Assembly (NCBI RefSeq): GCF_004331685.1
Contig: NZ_SJSM01000021.1
Coordinates: 1-64,000 of the forward strand
DNA: 64,000 bases
Reading direction: 5' to 3'
DNA from: Pedobacter hiemivivus
GTDB taxonomy: Bacteria > Bacteroidota > Bacteroidia > Sphingobacteriales > Sphingobacteriaceae
The position numbers and the translations under genes were made by a program. Positions 26,393 to 34,681 of this stretch are shown one piece after another; positions within the stretch are counted from its first letter, which is position 1; the number at the start of each line of letters is the position of its first letter. Below the pieces are notes generated by a model. It was not told where the DNA came from, made no database searches, and worked only from the letters and a program-made list of their open reading frames with translations.

Positions 26393-27017
26393 TGAAAGAC
26401 CGAACTTTATTCTAGGTTTTCATGGATGCGACGAATCTGTCTGTCATTCTCTATTAAATAGTCCCAGTAAAATTAAAACCAGCAAAGAAGTCTTCGATTG
26501 GTTAGGGCATGGTATGTATTTCTGGGAAAATAATTATGACAGGGCTTTAATGTGGGCGAAAGACAAGAAGAAAAGAGGCACATTAAAAGATCCAGCTGTA
26601 ATAGGAGCTGTGATTCAACCAGGACATTGTTGTGATTTTACCGATACAAAATATATTGAAGTAATAAAAGCTTATTACAAATTATTGGCTGACAAACATG
26701 ATAAAGCAGGTGTACCTTTACCTGTTAATAAAGATGTAAAACACGATATTCATAAGGATCAGTTAAAACGGGAATTGGACTGTACTACCATCGAATTTAT
26801 GCATAATGAAATTCTGACTCAATATAATTTCGATATCAAATCAAAAGGTTATAGTGAATTTCAACTATTTGATTCCGTAAAAGGAGTGTTTACTGAGGGT
26901 GGGCCTGCATTTCCTGGTGCTGGTATATATAATAAAAGTCACATTCAAATTTGTATTAGAAACTCAAACTGTATAAAAGGCTTTTTTCTCCCACGCACTA
27001 AAGCAACATGGCCATAA
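26385..27017 (+). CDS. Putative ADP-ribosyltransferase-fold toxin (210 residues)
   Basis: A soluble 210-residue protein with motifs resembling the ART/PARP fold: FILGFHGCDESVC (H13, as in the first-strand His of PARP-like enzymes), then DWLGHGMYFWENNYDRALMWA (38-58), where G-x-G-x-Y-F-W-E with Y45 and the following R-A-x-x-W-A look like the donor-binding Tyr and helix, and near the end FTEGGPAFPGAG (E171) with HIQICIRN (186-192) as a possible third catalytic strand. The assignment H13/Y45/E171 is by pattern, not alignment. There is no signal peptide. The gene overlaps a 58-residue gene by 8 bp and lies in an accessory island. A toxin that modifies a cell target with NAD+ is the best guess; a non-toxic NAD-using enzyme remains possible. 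Confidence 0.6.
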   Translation: MYNERPNFILGFHGCDESVCHSLLNSPSKIKTSKEVFDWLGHGMYFWENNYDRALMWAKDKKKRGTLKDPAVIGAVIQPGHCCDFTDTKYIEVIKAYYKLLADKHDKAGVPLPVNKDVKHDIHKDQLKRELDCTTIEFMHNEILTQYNFDIKSKGYSEFQLFDSVKGVFTEGGPAFPGAGIYNKSHIQICIRNSNCIKGFFLPRTKATWP

Positions 27018-27093
27018 GTTGTAATCCTCAGTTTTATTGATCGTTAACAGAATAAAATTTCTTTTATACTGTATAAATCAATAATTTAGTTAA

Positions 27094-27879
27094 ATGAACA
27101 AGCTCCAATTGACCTTCTCGATAATCCTACTCTCTGCCGGCTTAAACAGTAAAGCGCAAGATTTAGCAAAATACGAGAAAGGTACTTTTATAAAAGGAAA
27201 GGACAGTATTGGCTACAGAGTGTTATTTCCGGAAAATTTTGAACGCACAAAAAAGTATCCTATCCTATTTGTGTTACATGGAAGTGGAGAAAGAGGTAAT
27301 GACAACCAGAATCAATTAACACACGGGGGGAGCTTATTCTTAAAGGAAGAGGTAAGAAAACAGTTTCCTGCGATTATTGTATTCCCACAATGCAGCTCTG
27401 ATAGCTTTTGGTCCAATGTTGATTTTAAACAAGATGCTGCAGGTAATAGAGAATTCTTATTTCAGGAAGCGGGCCAACCTAGTAAAGCTATGCAGGCATT
27501 ATTAGGATTGATAGATAATTTCGTTAATAAACCTTATGTAAATAAAAATCAAGTCTATGCGGGAGGATTATCAATGGGTGGTATGGGTACATACGAATTG
27601 CTGAGACGCAAACCTCAATTATTTGCTGCAGCATTTACGATCTGTGGTGGTGACAATGTGGCTAATGTCCAAAAGTATAAAAATACACCACTGTGGATTT
27701 TCCACGGAGAACAAGACCATACGGTTCCAGTTGTATTATCGACAAGAATAGCCGACCGATTAAGAGAGTTAGGAAGCCCGATGAAGTTAACGCTATACCC
27801 TTATGTGGACCACAACAGCTGGGACTCTGCTTTTGCAGAGCCCGAATTATTGCCGTGGTTATTTTCTAAGCGTAAATAG
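27094..27879 (+). CDS. Secreted alpha/beta-hydrolase (esterase / dienelactone hydrolase-like)
   Basis: A 261-residue exported serine hydrolase. Signal peptide 1-21 (LNSKAQ). The fold shows FVLHGSGERGNDN (oxyanion region, about 59-71), the nucleophile elbow GGLSMGGMG with S160, D208 in HGEQDHTVPV and H240 in VDHNSWD, giving a complete triad. The LHGSGERG motif and the size resemble predicted peptidases/phospholipase-carboxylesterases and feruloyl-esterase-like enzymes often found in glycan-degrading Bacteroidota. Natural substrate is unclear. It is a single gene, 77 bp after the ART-like gene and convergent with yebC, with a hairpin shared by the two stop codons. Confidence 0.8.
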   Translation: MNKLQLTFSIILLSAGLNSKAQDLAKYEKGTFIKGKDSIGYRVLFPENFERTKKYPILFVLHGSGERGNDNQNQLTHGGSLFLKEEVRKQFPAIIVFPQCSSDSFWSNVDFKQDAAGNREFLFQEAGQPSKAMQALLGLIDNFVNKPYVNKNQVYAGGLSMGGMGTYELLRRKPQLFAAAFTICGGDNVANVQKYKNTPLWIFHGEQDHTVPVVLSTRIADRLRELGSPMKLTLYPYVDHNSWDSAFAEPELLPWLFSKRK

Positions 27880-27895
27880 TTTTAGTAAAACTATT
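27875..27895. terminator. Small AT-rich bidirectional hairpin between convergent genes
   Basis: AATAGTTTT and AAAACTATT form a 9-bp stem with a 3-nt loop that covers the stop codons of both the esterase and yebC. It may end transcription from both sides but is weak in GC. Confidence 0.35.
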
Positions 27896-28616
27896 CTGCC
27901 ATATTGTGATAAACGGCCTGAACATCATCGTCCTCTTCCAGTTTATCAATTAATTTAAACACATCAGCTGCTTGCTCTTCAGTTACAGCAGTATGTGATA
28001 AAGCGATGCGTTCCAGTTTAGCACTTTTCATTTCTACACCAAGATCTTCTAATGCTTTTTGCATTTTTCCGAAGTCCTCAAATGCAGTTTGTACTACTGC
28101 AATATCATTTCCTTCTTCATCAGCCTCTAAGTACAAATCTTCCAAACCAGCATCGATCAATTCAAACTCTAATTCTTCCAAATCTCTTTCTCCCGGTAAA
28201 AACCTGAAGATAGATTTGCGATTAAATATGAAATCCAATGATCCTGTTTTACCCAAAGTACCACCAGTTTTATTGAAGTAACTACGTACGTTAGCTACAG
28301 TTCTATTGGTATTGTCTGTTGCAGTTTCAATAAGTACAGCTACGCCATGCTGTCCATAACCTTCGTATACATACTCTTCGTATCCATTCTCATCCTTATT
28401 AGAAGCACGTTTAATTGCCGCGTCTACTCTATCTTTAGGCATATTTACTGCCTTAGAATTCTGGATTGCAGTACGTAAACGCGAGTTGGTATCAGGGCTC
28501 GGACCTCCGTCCTTTACTGCCATTACAATCTCTTTACCTATCCTGGTAAACTGCACGGCCATTTTGGCCCAACGCTTAAATTTTCTTTCTTTTCTAAATT
28601 CAAATGCTCTTCCCAT
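27891..28616 (-). CDS. yebC: YebC/PmpR-family protein
   Basis: A 241-residue YebC-family protein of usual length, starting MGRAFEFRKERKFKRWAKMA, with the family segments TRIGKEIVMAVKDGGPSPD, LRTAIQNSKAVNMPKDRVDAAIKRA, the conserved YEGYGQHGVAVLIE and TDNTNRTVANVRSYFNKTGG, and an acidic C-terminal domain. Members were described as DNA-binding regulators (PmpR); recent work on YebC-type proteins points to a role in easing ribosome stalling at proline runs. It is cytoplasmic and conserved. It is transcribed alone, away from the repeat-rich spacer at 28620-28842. Confidence 0.92.
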   Translation of the reverse strand: MGRAFEFRKERKFKRWAKMAVQFTRIGKEIVMAVKDGGPSPDTNSRLRTAIQNSKAVNMPKDRVDAAIKRASNKDENGYEEYVYEGYGQHGVAVLIETATDNTNRTVANVRSYFNKTGGTLGKTGSLDFIFNRKSIFRFLPGERDLEELEFELIDAGLEDLYLEADEEGNDIAVVQTAFEDFGKMQKALEDLGVEMKSAKLERIALSHTAVTEEQAADVFKLIDKLEEDDDVQAVYHNMAE

Positions 28617-28679
28617 TTTCTTGTTTTAGTTTATTTTGGTCGTCACCATTGCTTTTTCCGCACCTTATCTTTACCTGCC

Positions 28680-28762
28680 CGTCATCCTGAATTTATTTCA
28701 GGATCCCTCACCTGCAAAGCTATCTTTCTCTTGCGAGATCCTGAAATAAATTCAGGATGACG
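28680..28762. repeat. 26-bp perfect inverted repeat of a dispersed palindromic type
   Basis: CGTCATCCTGAATTTATTTC and the next six bases (28680-28705) are the exact reverse complement of 28737-28762, with a 31-nt spacer. Each arm is itself a smaller hairpin (TCCTGAA against TTCAGGA). Such CGTCATCCTGAA palindromes are, to my knowledge, dispersed in many Sphingobacteriaceae genomes. It lies between the yebC and threonine dehydrogenase genes. Confidence 0.75.
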
Positions 28763-28810
28763 AACTGCCTATTCAGAACAACTGCCTATTCAGGACAATT
28801 GCCGCTCAGG
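28763..28810. repeat. 17-bp tandem repeat
   Basis: AACTGCCTATTCAGAAC at 28763-28779 is repeated at 28780-28796 with one change, and a third, degraded copy follows to about 28810. It directly abuts the palindrome and fills the space before the dehydrogenase stop codon. Confidence 0.55.
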
Positions 28811-28842
28811 TAAGACGAGATGTGTCCTGTGCGGGACGAATT

Positions 28843-29787
28843 TTATTTCTTTAAATTCTTTAACATATCCGTTGTCAGCTTTGCTAAATCAAATTCTGGT
28901 TTCCAGCCCCAATCTTTAGCCGCATAACTATCATCTATAGATCGTGGCCAGCTATTTGCAATTTGCTGACGTGGATCATTATCGGTGTAAGTTAAGGTAA
29001 ATTCTGGAATATGCTTTCTGATTTCAGCAGCAAGGATCTCAGGTGTAAAGCTTACGCCTGTAAAATTATAACTAGAACGGATAGAGATTTTACTCGCCTC
29101 TGCGTCCATTAACTCAATCGTTCCCCTTATCGCATCATCCATATACATCATTGGCAACTCTGTTGCTGCATTTAAAAAAGAAGCATAGGTACCTTTCATC
29201 AATGCATCATGGAATATGTGAATCGCGTAATCAGTTGTACCTCCACCTGGGGCAGCTTTCCAGCTAATCAGTCCAGGGTAACGGATACTCCGTACATCCA
29301 ATCCATACTTATTAAAGTAGTATTCGCACCAGCGCTCACCGGCAAGTTTACTTACTCCATATACAGTATTTGGATCCATCACACAAAACTGCGGAGTAAG
29401 ATCTTTAGGCGAATTTGGTCCAAATACCGCAATAGAGCTAGGCCAGTAAACCTTTGCTGTTTTATAAGTAATGGCCAGGTCTAGAATATTTAATAGACCG
29501 TTCATGTTTAAGTCCCAGGCTAGCTTTGGATTTTGCTCGCCTGTGGCCGACAATAACGCAGCCAGCAGGTATACCTGTGTTGGCTTATATTTTTGAAAGA
29601 TGTTGTTTAAGGTATCCTTTTCAAGTACGTTTACAAACTCAAAAGGTCCTGAATTTTTGATGTCGTAATCAGGTCTGCGGATATCACAGGCAATTACATT
29701 ATCTTCACTATAGGTTTTACGTAGGGCAGTAACTAGTTCAGTGCCGATCTGGCCATTAGAACCTAATACTAATATTTTTTCACTCAT
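28843..29787 (-). CDS. SDR-type L-threonine 3-dehydrogenase (NAD-dependent epimerase/dehydratase family)
   Basis: A 314-residue extended short-chain dehydrogenase. The Rossmann motif is GSNGQIG (9-15), a TDH-type LLSATGEQNPKLAWDLNMNG segment follows, and the catalytic pair is Y143 and K147 in YGVSKLAGE, with WPSSIAVFG carrying the Ser. PGLISWKAAPGGGTTDYA (about 175-193) is typical of the bacterial SDR threonine dehydrogenases, which oxidise threonine to 2-amino-3-ketobutyrate. I use the ATG at 29787 rather than an upstream in-frame start at 29853, because a full promoter (TTTG, 20 bp, TACCTTTG) lies between them and the shorter protein has the family's usual length. Single gene. Confidence 0.85.
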   Translation of the reverse strand: MSEKILVLGSNGQIGTELVTALRKTYSEDNVIACDIRRPDYDIKNSGPFEFVNVLEKDTLNNIFQKYKPTQVYLLAALLSATGEQNPKLAWDLNMNGLLNILDLAITYKTAKVYWPSSIAVFGPNSPKDLTPQFCVMDPNTVYGVSKLAGERWCEYYFNKYGLDVRSIRYPGLISWKAAPGGGTTDYAIHIFHDALMKGTYASFLNAATELPMMYMDDAIRGTIELMDAEASKISIRSSYNFTGVSFTPEILAAEIRKHIPEFTLTYTDNDPRQQIANSWPRSIDDSYAAKDWGWKPEFDLAKLTTDMLKNLKK

Positions 29788-29807
29788 AAATAATTTATGG
29801 ATTTTGG

Positions 29808-29839
29808 CAAAGGTAAATAAATGAACAAACCTATTCAAA
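29808..29839 (-). promoter_or_regulatory. Promoter of the threonine dehydrogenase gene
   Basis: On the minus strand a TTTG -33 box (29836-29839) is separated by 20 bp from TACCTTTG (29808-29815), an ideal Bacteroidota primary-sigma promoter, 20 bp before the ATG at 29787. It decides the start codon. Confidence 0.7.
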
Positions 29840-30050
29840 AATGTTCGTAGCAACCAAAATTTATAGTTGATTATTTACAAGGTATTGCTGGGTTATTTTT
29901 AGATCCCTCCATACAACTAATTGTTAAAAAGTTGATTTAGTAACAAAAACATTATATATTTACTTTATGGTGTATTTATGACACTAACTATTTTATTTTG
30001 CTTAATATTACAAAACAAAACGCAGTTTAAACACACAATAACAACCAAAT

Positions 30051-30722
30051 ATGAACAGAAGAGAAGCAGTGAGAAACGTTGCCTTTTTAATGGGGGGCGC
30101 GTTATCGGCAACTACAATTGGCGTATTTCTGGAAGGTTGCAATTCACCAACCACTAAGGCAAAAGGCAGTTTATTTACAGAAGATCAGCAGAAACTGATT
30201 ACTGAAGTCGCAGACATTATCATTCCTACAACGAGTTCTCCGGGCGCAAAAGCGGCGGGTGTTGGACCATTCATTACGATGATGATAAAGGATTGCTACC
30301 CAGATGAGGCACAACAAGCTTTTGTTAAAGGTTTAGAAGATCTTGAAAAGCAAGCGAAGGATGAGTATAAAAAATCCTTTCTGGAATTAACAGTAGCCCA
30401 ACGTCAGGAATTGCTAGGTAAACTTAGGGATGCGACCGTTGCCGCTACCAAAGTAGAGAAGGAAAAGCTTGAAGAGCTGGACAAACAAAAAACAGATCCT
30501 GAAAAAGCAAAATCTCAAACGGAAAACACCGGCACGATTTCTATCCTTCCTAAGGATAAACCTAAAATGGAACCACGTTTCTTCTCCATCATCAGAGACC
30601 TTACCCTACTGGGTTATTTCACATCAGAAGTTGGAGCCACACAGGCCTATGCATTTGTTGAAATTCCGGGCCGCTACGATGGTTGCGTAGATTTAAAACC
30701 TGGTCAGAAAGTTTGGTCGTAA
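30051..30722 (+). CDS. Gluconate 2-dehydrogenase subunit 3-like small subunit (dehydrogenase chaperone)
   Basis: A 223-residue protein of the gluconate-2-dehydrogenase subunit 3 family. The N-terminus NRREAVRNVAFLMGG carries a twin-arginine signal, and LEGC gives a possible lipobox at C30. The family core is FTEDQQKLITEVADIIIPTT (about 42-61), with SPGAKAAGVGPFITMMIKDCY, FFSIIRDLTLLGYFTSEVGA and the C-terminal IPGRYDGCVDLKPGQKVW. A Lys/Glu-rich, low-complexity insert lies at about 135-170. In FAD-dependent sugar dehydrogenases this small subunit carries the catalytic subunit through the Tat system ('hitch-hiker') and stabilises it. The GMC oxidoreductase 21 bp downstream, which has no signal of its own, is the obvious partner. 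First gene of a ten-gene operon. Confidence 0.88.
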   Translation: MNRREAVRNVAFLMGGALSATTIGVFLEGCNSPTTKAKGSLFTEDQQKLITEVADIIIPTTSSPGAKAAGVGPFITMMIKDCYPDEAQQAFVKGLEDLEKQAKDEYKKSFLELTVAQRQELLGKLRDATVAATKVEKEKLEELDKQKTDPEKAKSQTENTGTISILPKDKPKMEPRFFSIIRDLTLLGYFTSEVGATQAYAFVEIPGRYDGCVDLKPGQKVWS

Positions 30723-30743
30723 ACCTTTTTATATAATTAAATA

Positions 30744-32447
30744 ATGAGCAATTTAAATGTTAAAGCAACTGCACAAAACACTTATGATGCAATTGTTGTA
30801 GGATCTGGAATTAGTGGCGGCTGGGCAGCAAAAGAATTAACTGAAAAAGGTTTAAAAGTTTTATTGCTGGAAAGAGGCAGGAACATTGAACATATAAAAG
30901 ACTATACCACGGCCATGAAAAAGCCTTGGGAATTTGAGCATAGAGGTAAATTGACCGAAGCACAAAAAGAAACCCATCCAGTACAAAAAAGAGATTATCC
31001 ATATACAGAATTTAATGAGAGCTTCTGGGTAAATGACGAAGAATGTCCTTATACTGAGGTTAAGCGTTTTGATTGGTACCGCGGCTTCCATGTTGGTGGT
31101 AAATCATTAATGTGGGGTAGACAAAGCTACCGTTTCAGTGATTTGAATTTTGAGGATAACTTAAAGGATGGACATGGCGTAGATTGGCCTATCCGATATA
31201 AAGACATTGCTCCTTGGTACGATTATGTAGAGAAATTTGCAGGTATCAGTGGAAAGGCTGAAAACTGGCCAGCATTGCCAGACGGACAGTTCCTCCCTCC
31301 AATGGAAATGAATTGCGTGGAAAAGGAAGTTAAGAAACGTATTGAAGCCAAATGGAACAAATCAAGGATCATGACCATTGGTCGCACAGCCAACTTAACG
31401 GTCGAGCATGGTGGACGTGGTAAATGTCAGTACCGTAACCTTTGCAGCAGAGGATGTCCTTTTGGTGCTTATTTTAGCACGCAATCGTCTACCCTACCAG
31501 CAGCAGTAGCCACTGGGAACTTAACATTACGTCCGTTCTCATTGGTAAACTCTATCATTTATGATAAAGAAACCCAAAAAGCAAAAGGCGTAGTGGTTAT
31601 CGATTCGGAAACAATGGAGACTACAGAATACTTCGCAAAAATTGTATTCGTAAATGGATCAACATTGGGTACAACTTTCGTTTTATTAAACTCAACTTCT
31701 GATGAGCATCCTAACGGTTTAGGTAATGGCAGTGGACAACTTGGACATAATTTAATGGATCACCATTTCCGTGCAGGTGCAAATGGCAGAATAGAAGGCT
31801 TTGAAGATAAATACACCTACGGAAAAAGGGCCAATGGGATTTACATTCCGAGGTACCAGAACATGGGTGGTGATAAACGTGATTATTTAAGAGGTTTTGG
31901 TTACCAAGGTGGCGGAAGTCGTGGCAACTGGCATGCCGATGTTGCTGAATTGGCGTTTGGTGGTGATTTTAAAGATCAAATGACCGTTCCTGGTTCTTGG
32001 AATATGGGCTTAGGCGGATTCGGTGAATCACTTCCTTATTTTGAGAACAAAGTATTTATCGATAAAAGCAAGAAAGACAAATGGGGACAACCTGTTTTGG
32101 CTATTGACTGCGAGTTTAAAGATAATGAACGCAAAATGCGTGTTGACATGATGAATGATGCAGCAGAAATGCTGGAGGCATCTGGCGCTAAAGACATTAC
32201 CACGTTTGACAATGGTTCTGCTCCAGGTATGGCTATTCATGAAATGGGAACAGCACGTATGGGCCACGATCCTAAAACATCGGTTTTGAACAAATGGAAC
32301 CAGATGCACGAAGTAAAAAATGTTTTTGTAACCGATGGATCATGCATGGGCTCGGCCGCATGTCAGAACCCGTCATTAACTTATATGGCATTAACGGCCA
32401 GAGCGTGTGACTTTGCTGTTAGTGAATTAAAAAAAGGTAACCTTTAA
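30744..32447 (+). CDS. GMC-family FAD/Fe-S sugar dehydrogenase, large subunit (glucoside 3-dehydrogenase-like)
   Basis: A 567-residue GMC oxidoreductase. The FAD motif is VVGSGISGGWAA (G20, G22, G25). Between the FAD and substrate domains lies C228-x5-C234-x3-C238 in CQYRNLCSRGCPFGAY, a cluster like the 3Fe-4S site of bacterial FAD glucose dehydrogenase and glucoside 3-dehydrogenases. The C-terminal half has AIHEMGTARMGHDP and CQNPSLTYMALTARACD, holding the active-site His/Asn region. No signal peptide: export would depend on the Tat-targeted small subunit 21 bp upstream. Members oxidise a sugar hydroxyl (often C3) and pass electrons via Fe-S to a cytochrome c; a cytochrome c gene lies three genes on. 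The stop overlaps the next start by one base (TAATG). Confidence 0.88.
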   Translation: MSNLNVKATAQNTYDAIVVGSGISGGWAAKELTEKGLKVLLLERGRNIEHIKDYTTAMKKPWEFEHRGKLTEAQKETHPVQKRDYPYTEFNESFWVNDEECPYTEVKRFDWYRGFHVGGKSLMWGRQSYRFSDLNFEDNLKDGHGVDWPIRYKDIAPWYDYVEKFAGISGKAENWPALPDGQFLPPMEMNCVEKEVKKRIEAKWNKSRIMTIGRTANLTVEHGGRGKCQYRNLCSRGCPFGAYFSTQSSTLPAAVATGNLTLRPFSLVNSIIYDKETQKAKGVVVIDSETMETTEYFAKIVFVNGSTLGTTFVLLNSTSDEHPNGLGNGSGQLGHNLMDHHFRAGANGRIEGFEDKYTYGKRANGIYIPRYQNMGGDKRDYLRGFGYQGGGSRGNWHADVAELAFGGDFKDQMTVPGSWNMGLGGFGESLPYFENKVFIDKSKKDKWGQPVLAIDCEFKDNERKMRVDMMNDAAEMLEASGAKDITTFDNGSAPGMAIHEMGTARMGHDPKTSVLNKWNQMHEVKNVFVTDGSCMGSAACQNPSLTYMALTARACDFAVSELKKGNL

Positions 32448-33607
32448 TGGAAAATAGAAAAATTAGAATGGGCATGATTGGTGGCGGTAAAGATGCTTTC
32501 ATCGGCGCCGTTCATCGTATAGCTGCAAATATCGACGGGCAGGTTGAATTCTGCTGTGGTGCATTGAGTATAAACCCTGAAGTAGCCATGGAATCGGGTA
32601 AAATCCTGTTCCTTCCTGAGGACAGGACTTACTTAAATTATGAAGAAATGATTACGCAGGAGAGCAAATTACCTGCGGATAAACGTATCGATTTTGTAAC
32701 AATTGTAACGCCTAACTTCGCGCACTTTGCGCCTGCAATGATGGCGCTTGATCATGGCTTTAATGTGGTGATTGAAAAACCAATCGCTTTATCGCTGGAT
32801 GAGGCTAAACAATTGCAACAAAAGGTTAAGGAAACAGGATTGATTTTATGCTTAACGCATACTTACTCAGGCTATCCAATGGTAAAGCAAGCCAGACATA
32901 TGGTTGCTGAAGGCCAATTGGGTGCCATCAGAAAGATCATGGTCGAGTATCCTCAAGGATGGTTGAGTACACTTACTGAGCGTGAGGGCAATGCTGGTGC
33001 CGCATGGCGTACTGACCCTGCCAAAAGTGGAAAAAGTGGTTGTATGGGTGATATAGGCACTCATGCTGCACAGTTGGCTGAGTACATTTCTGGATTGAAA
33101 ATTACTAAACTTTGTGCCGACCTTAACATTGTGGTACCGGGCAGAGGCTTAGATGATGATGGGAATGTGCTGCTTAAATTTGACAATGGAGCAAATGGGG
33201 TTTTGGTAGCTTCGCAAATTGCTGCTGGTGAAGAAAACGCCTTAAAAATTAAGATGTACGGAGAAAAAGGTGGTCTGGAATGGCACCAAATGGAACCGAA
33301 CACTTTAATCGTTAAATGGTTAGATCAGCCTGCACAAATATACCGTGCTGGACAGGCTTATTTATCTGATGCTGCAAAACACAATACCCGTGTACCGGGT
33401 GGTCACCCAGAAGGTTACCTTGAAGCTTTTGCAAACATTTACAGAAACTTTGTACTGACTTTGAGAACAAAACTAGAGGGTGGAACGCCGACAGCAGCAA
33501 TGCTCGACTTCCCGAATGTAGAAGATGGTATCAGAGGAATGGCTTTTATTGAAAACACAGTGGCCTCGAGCCAATCGGATCAGAAATGGTTTGATTTTAA
33601 AATATAA
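32447..33607 (+). CDS. Gfo/Idh/MocA-family NAD(P)-dependent oxidoreductase
   Basis: A 386-residue cytoplasmic oxidoreductase. The N-terminal Rossmann domain begins IRMGMIGGGKDAFIGAVHR, and the family's EKP motif is in NVVIEKPIALSLDEA (about 107-121). The C-terminal alpha/beta domain includes AAWRTDPAKSGKSGCMGDIGTHAAQLAEY, with the G-D-I-G-x-H motif that places the catalytic Asp/His pair. The family oxidises or reduces sugars and inositols at one carbon. It follows the GMC gene with a one-base overlap and precedes a TIM-barrel gene by 6 bp. A likely role is interconversion of 3-keto and hydroxy sugars in the cytoplasm, inferred from context. Confidence 0.88.
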   Translation: MENRKIRMGMIGGGKDAFIGAVHRIAANIDGQVEFCCGALSINPEVAMESGKILFLPEDRTYLNYEEMITQESKLPADKRIDFVTIVTPNFAHFAPAMMALDHGFNVVIEKPIALSLDEAKQLQQKVKETGLILCLTHTYSGYPMVKQARHMVAEGQLGAIRKIMVEYPQGWLSTLTEREGNAGAAWRTDPAKSGKSGCMGDIGTHAAQLAEYISGLKITKLCADLNIVVPGRGLDDDGNVLLKFDNGANGVLVASQIAAGEENALKIKMYGEKGGLEWHQMEPNTLIVKWLDQPAQIYRAGQAYLSDAAKHNTRVPGGHPEGYLEAFANIYRNFVLTLRTKLEGGTPTAAMLDFPNVEDGIRGMAFIENTVASSQSDQKWFDFKI

Positions 33608-33613
33608 CAGACA

Positions 33614-34672
33614 ATGACAACGATTAAAGGACCAGGAGTTTTTTTAGCCCAGTTTATTGGAGACGAAGCCCCATTCAATTCTTTGGATGCCATTTGCGAA
33701 TGGGCAGCAGGCCTTGGATTTAAAGGAATCCAAATGCCTACGCTCGATGCACGTTTCATAGACTTACAGAAAGCAGCAGAAAGTAAAACTTATGCCGATG
33801 AATTGAAAGGAAAAGTTCAGTCGTACGGATTAGAGATTACTGAATTATCAACGCATTTACAGGGTCAGCTGGTAGCAGTAAATCCTGCTTATGACCTTGC
33901 TTTTGATGCTTTTGCACCTGATGCGTATAAAAACAATCCAAAAGCCAGAACGGAGTGGGCTGTACAACAAATGAAGTATGCCGCAAAAGCCTCGCAAAAT
34001 CTAGGCTTAAATGCACATGCGACTTTTAGTGGTTCCTTATTATGGCACATGTTCCACCCATGGCCACAGCGCCCTGAAGGTTTGGTAGATGCAGGTTTTA
34101 CGGAACTGGCAAAAAGATGGATGCCTATTCTTAATGAATTTGACAATTGTGGTGTAGATGTTTGTTATGAAATACACCCGGGAGAAGATTTGTTTGATGG
34201 CATCACTTACGAGATGTTCCTTGAAAAGGTAAACAACCATCCTCGCGCCTGTCTGCTATATGATCCTTCACATTTTGTATTGCAACAACTGGATTATATC
34301 CAATACATCGACTTTTACCATGAGCGCATTAAAGCGTTCCATGTTAAAGACTCGGAGTTTAATCCTACAGGTAAACAAGGTACTTTTGGTGGCTATCAAA
34401 GTTGGGCAAACCGTGCTGGCAGGTACCGTTCTCCTGGAGATGGGCAGGTAGATTTTAAAACCATTTTCAGTAAACTGGCACAATACGATTATACGGGTTG
34501 GGCGGTAATGGAATGGGAATGCTGCATAAAAGACGCTCAGGTTGGCGCCAAAGAAGGTGCTGAGTTTATTAAAAAGAATATTATTAAAGTAACAGACAGG
34601 GCTTTTGATGATTTTGCATCTTCCGGTGGAAATGATGATTTCAACAATAAGATTTTAGGTCTGAATCAATAA
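33614..34672 (+). CDS. AP-endonuclease-2-like TIM-barrel sugar isomerase/epimerase
   Basis: A 352-residue sugar phosphate isomerase/epimerase-family protein without a signal peptide. It shows LGFKGIQMPTLDARFID, VDVCYEIHPGEDLFDG (E and H as metal ligands), LYDPSHFVLQQLDYIQYID (D, H), IKAFHVKDSEF (H) and GWAVMEWECC (E), the usual ring of divalent-metal ligands of xylose-isomerase-like TIM barrels. Members isomerise or epimerise keto-sugars; in oxidative glycoside pathways such proteins act on keto-sugar intermediates. It lies 6 bp after the Gfo/Idh/MocA gene and 9 bp before the cytochrome gene, so it is co-transcribed. Substrate not known. Confidence 0.85.
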   Translation: MTTIKGPGVFLAQFIGDEAPFNSLDAICEWAAGLGFKGIQMPTLDARFIDLQKAAESKTYADELKGKVQSYGLEITELSTHLQGQLVAVNPAYDLAFDAFAPDAYKNNPKARTEWAVQQMKYAAKASQNLGLNAHATFSGSLLWHMFHPWPQRPEGLVDAGFTELAKRWMPILNEFDNCGVDVCYEIHPGEDLFDGITYEMFLEKVNNHPRACLLYDPSHFVLQQLDYIQYIDFYHERIKAFHVKDSEFNPTGKQGTFGGYQSWANRAGRYRSPGDGQVDFKTIFSKLAQYDYTGWAVMEWECCIKDAQVGAKEGAEFIKKNIIKVTDRAFDDFASSGGNDDFNNKILGLNQ

Positions 34673-34681
34673 CACAATAAA

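Noticed and set aside
29788..29853. N-terminal extension of the threonine dehydrogenase (22 residues)
   Set aside because: The extension region contains the -33 and -7 promoter boxes and the protein without it has the family's usual length.
30811..31091. Two antisense ORFs inside the GMC dehydrogenase gene
   Set aside because: They follow from the codon bias of the real gene; the GMC frame has complete FAD and Fe-S motifs.
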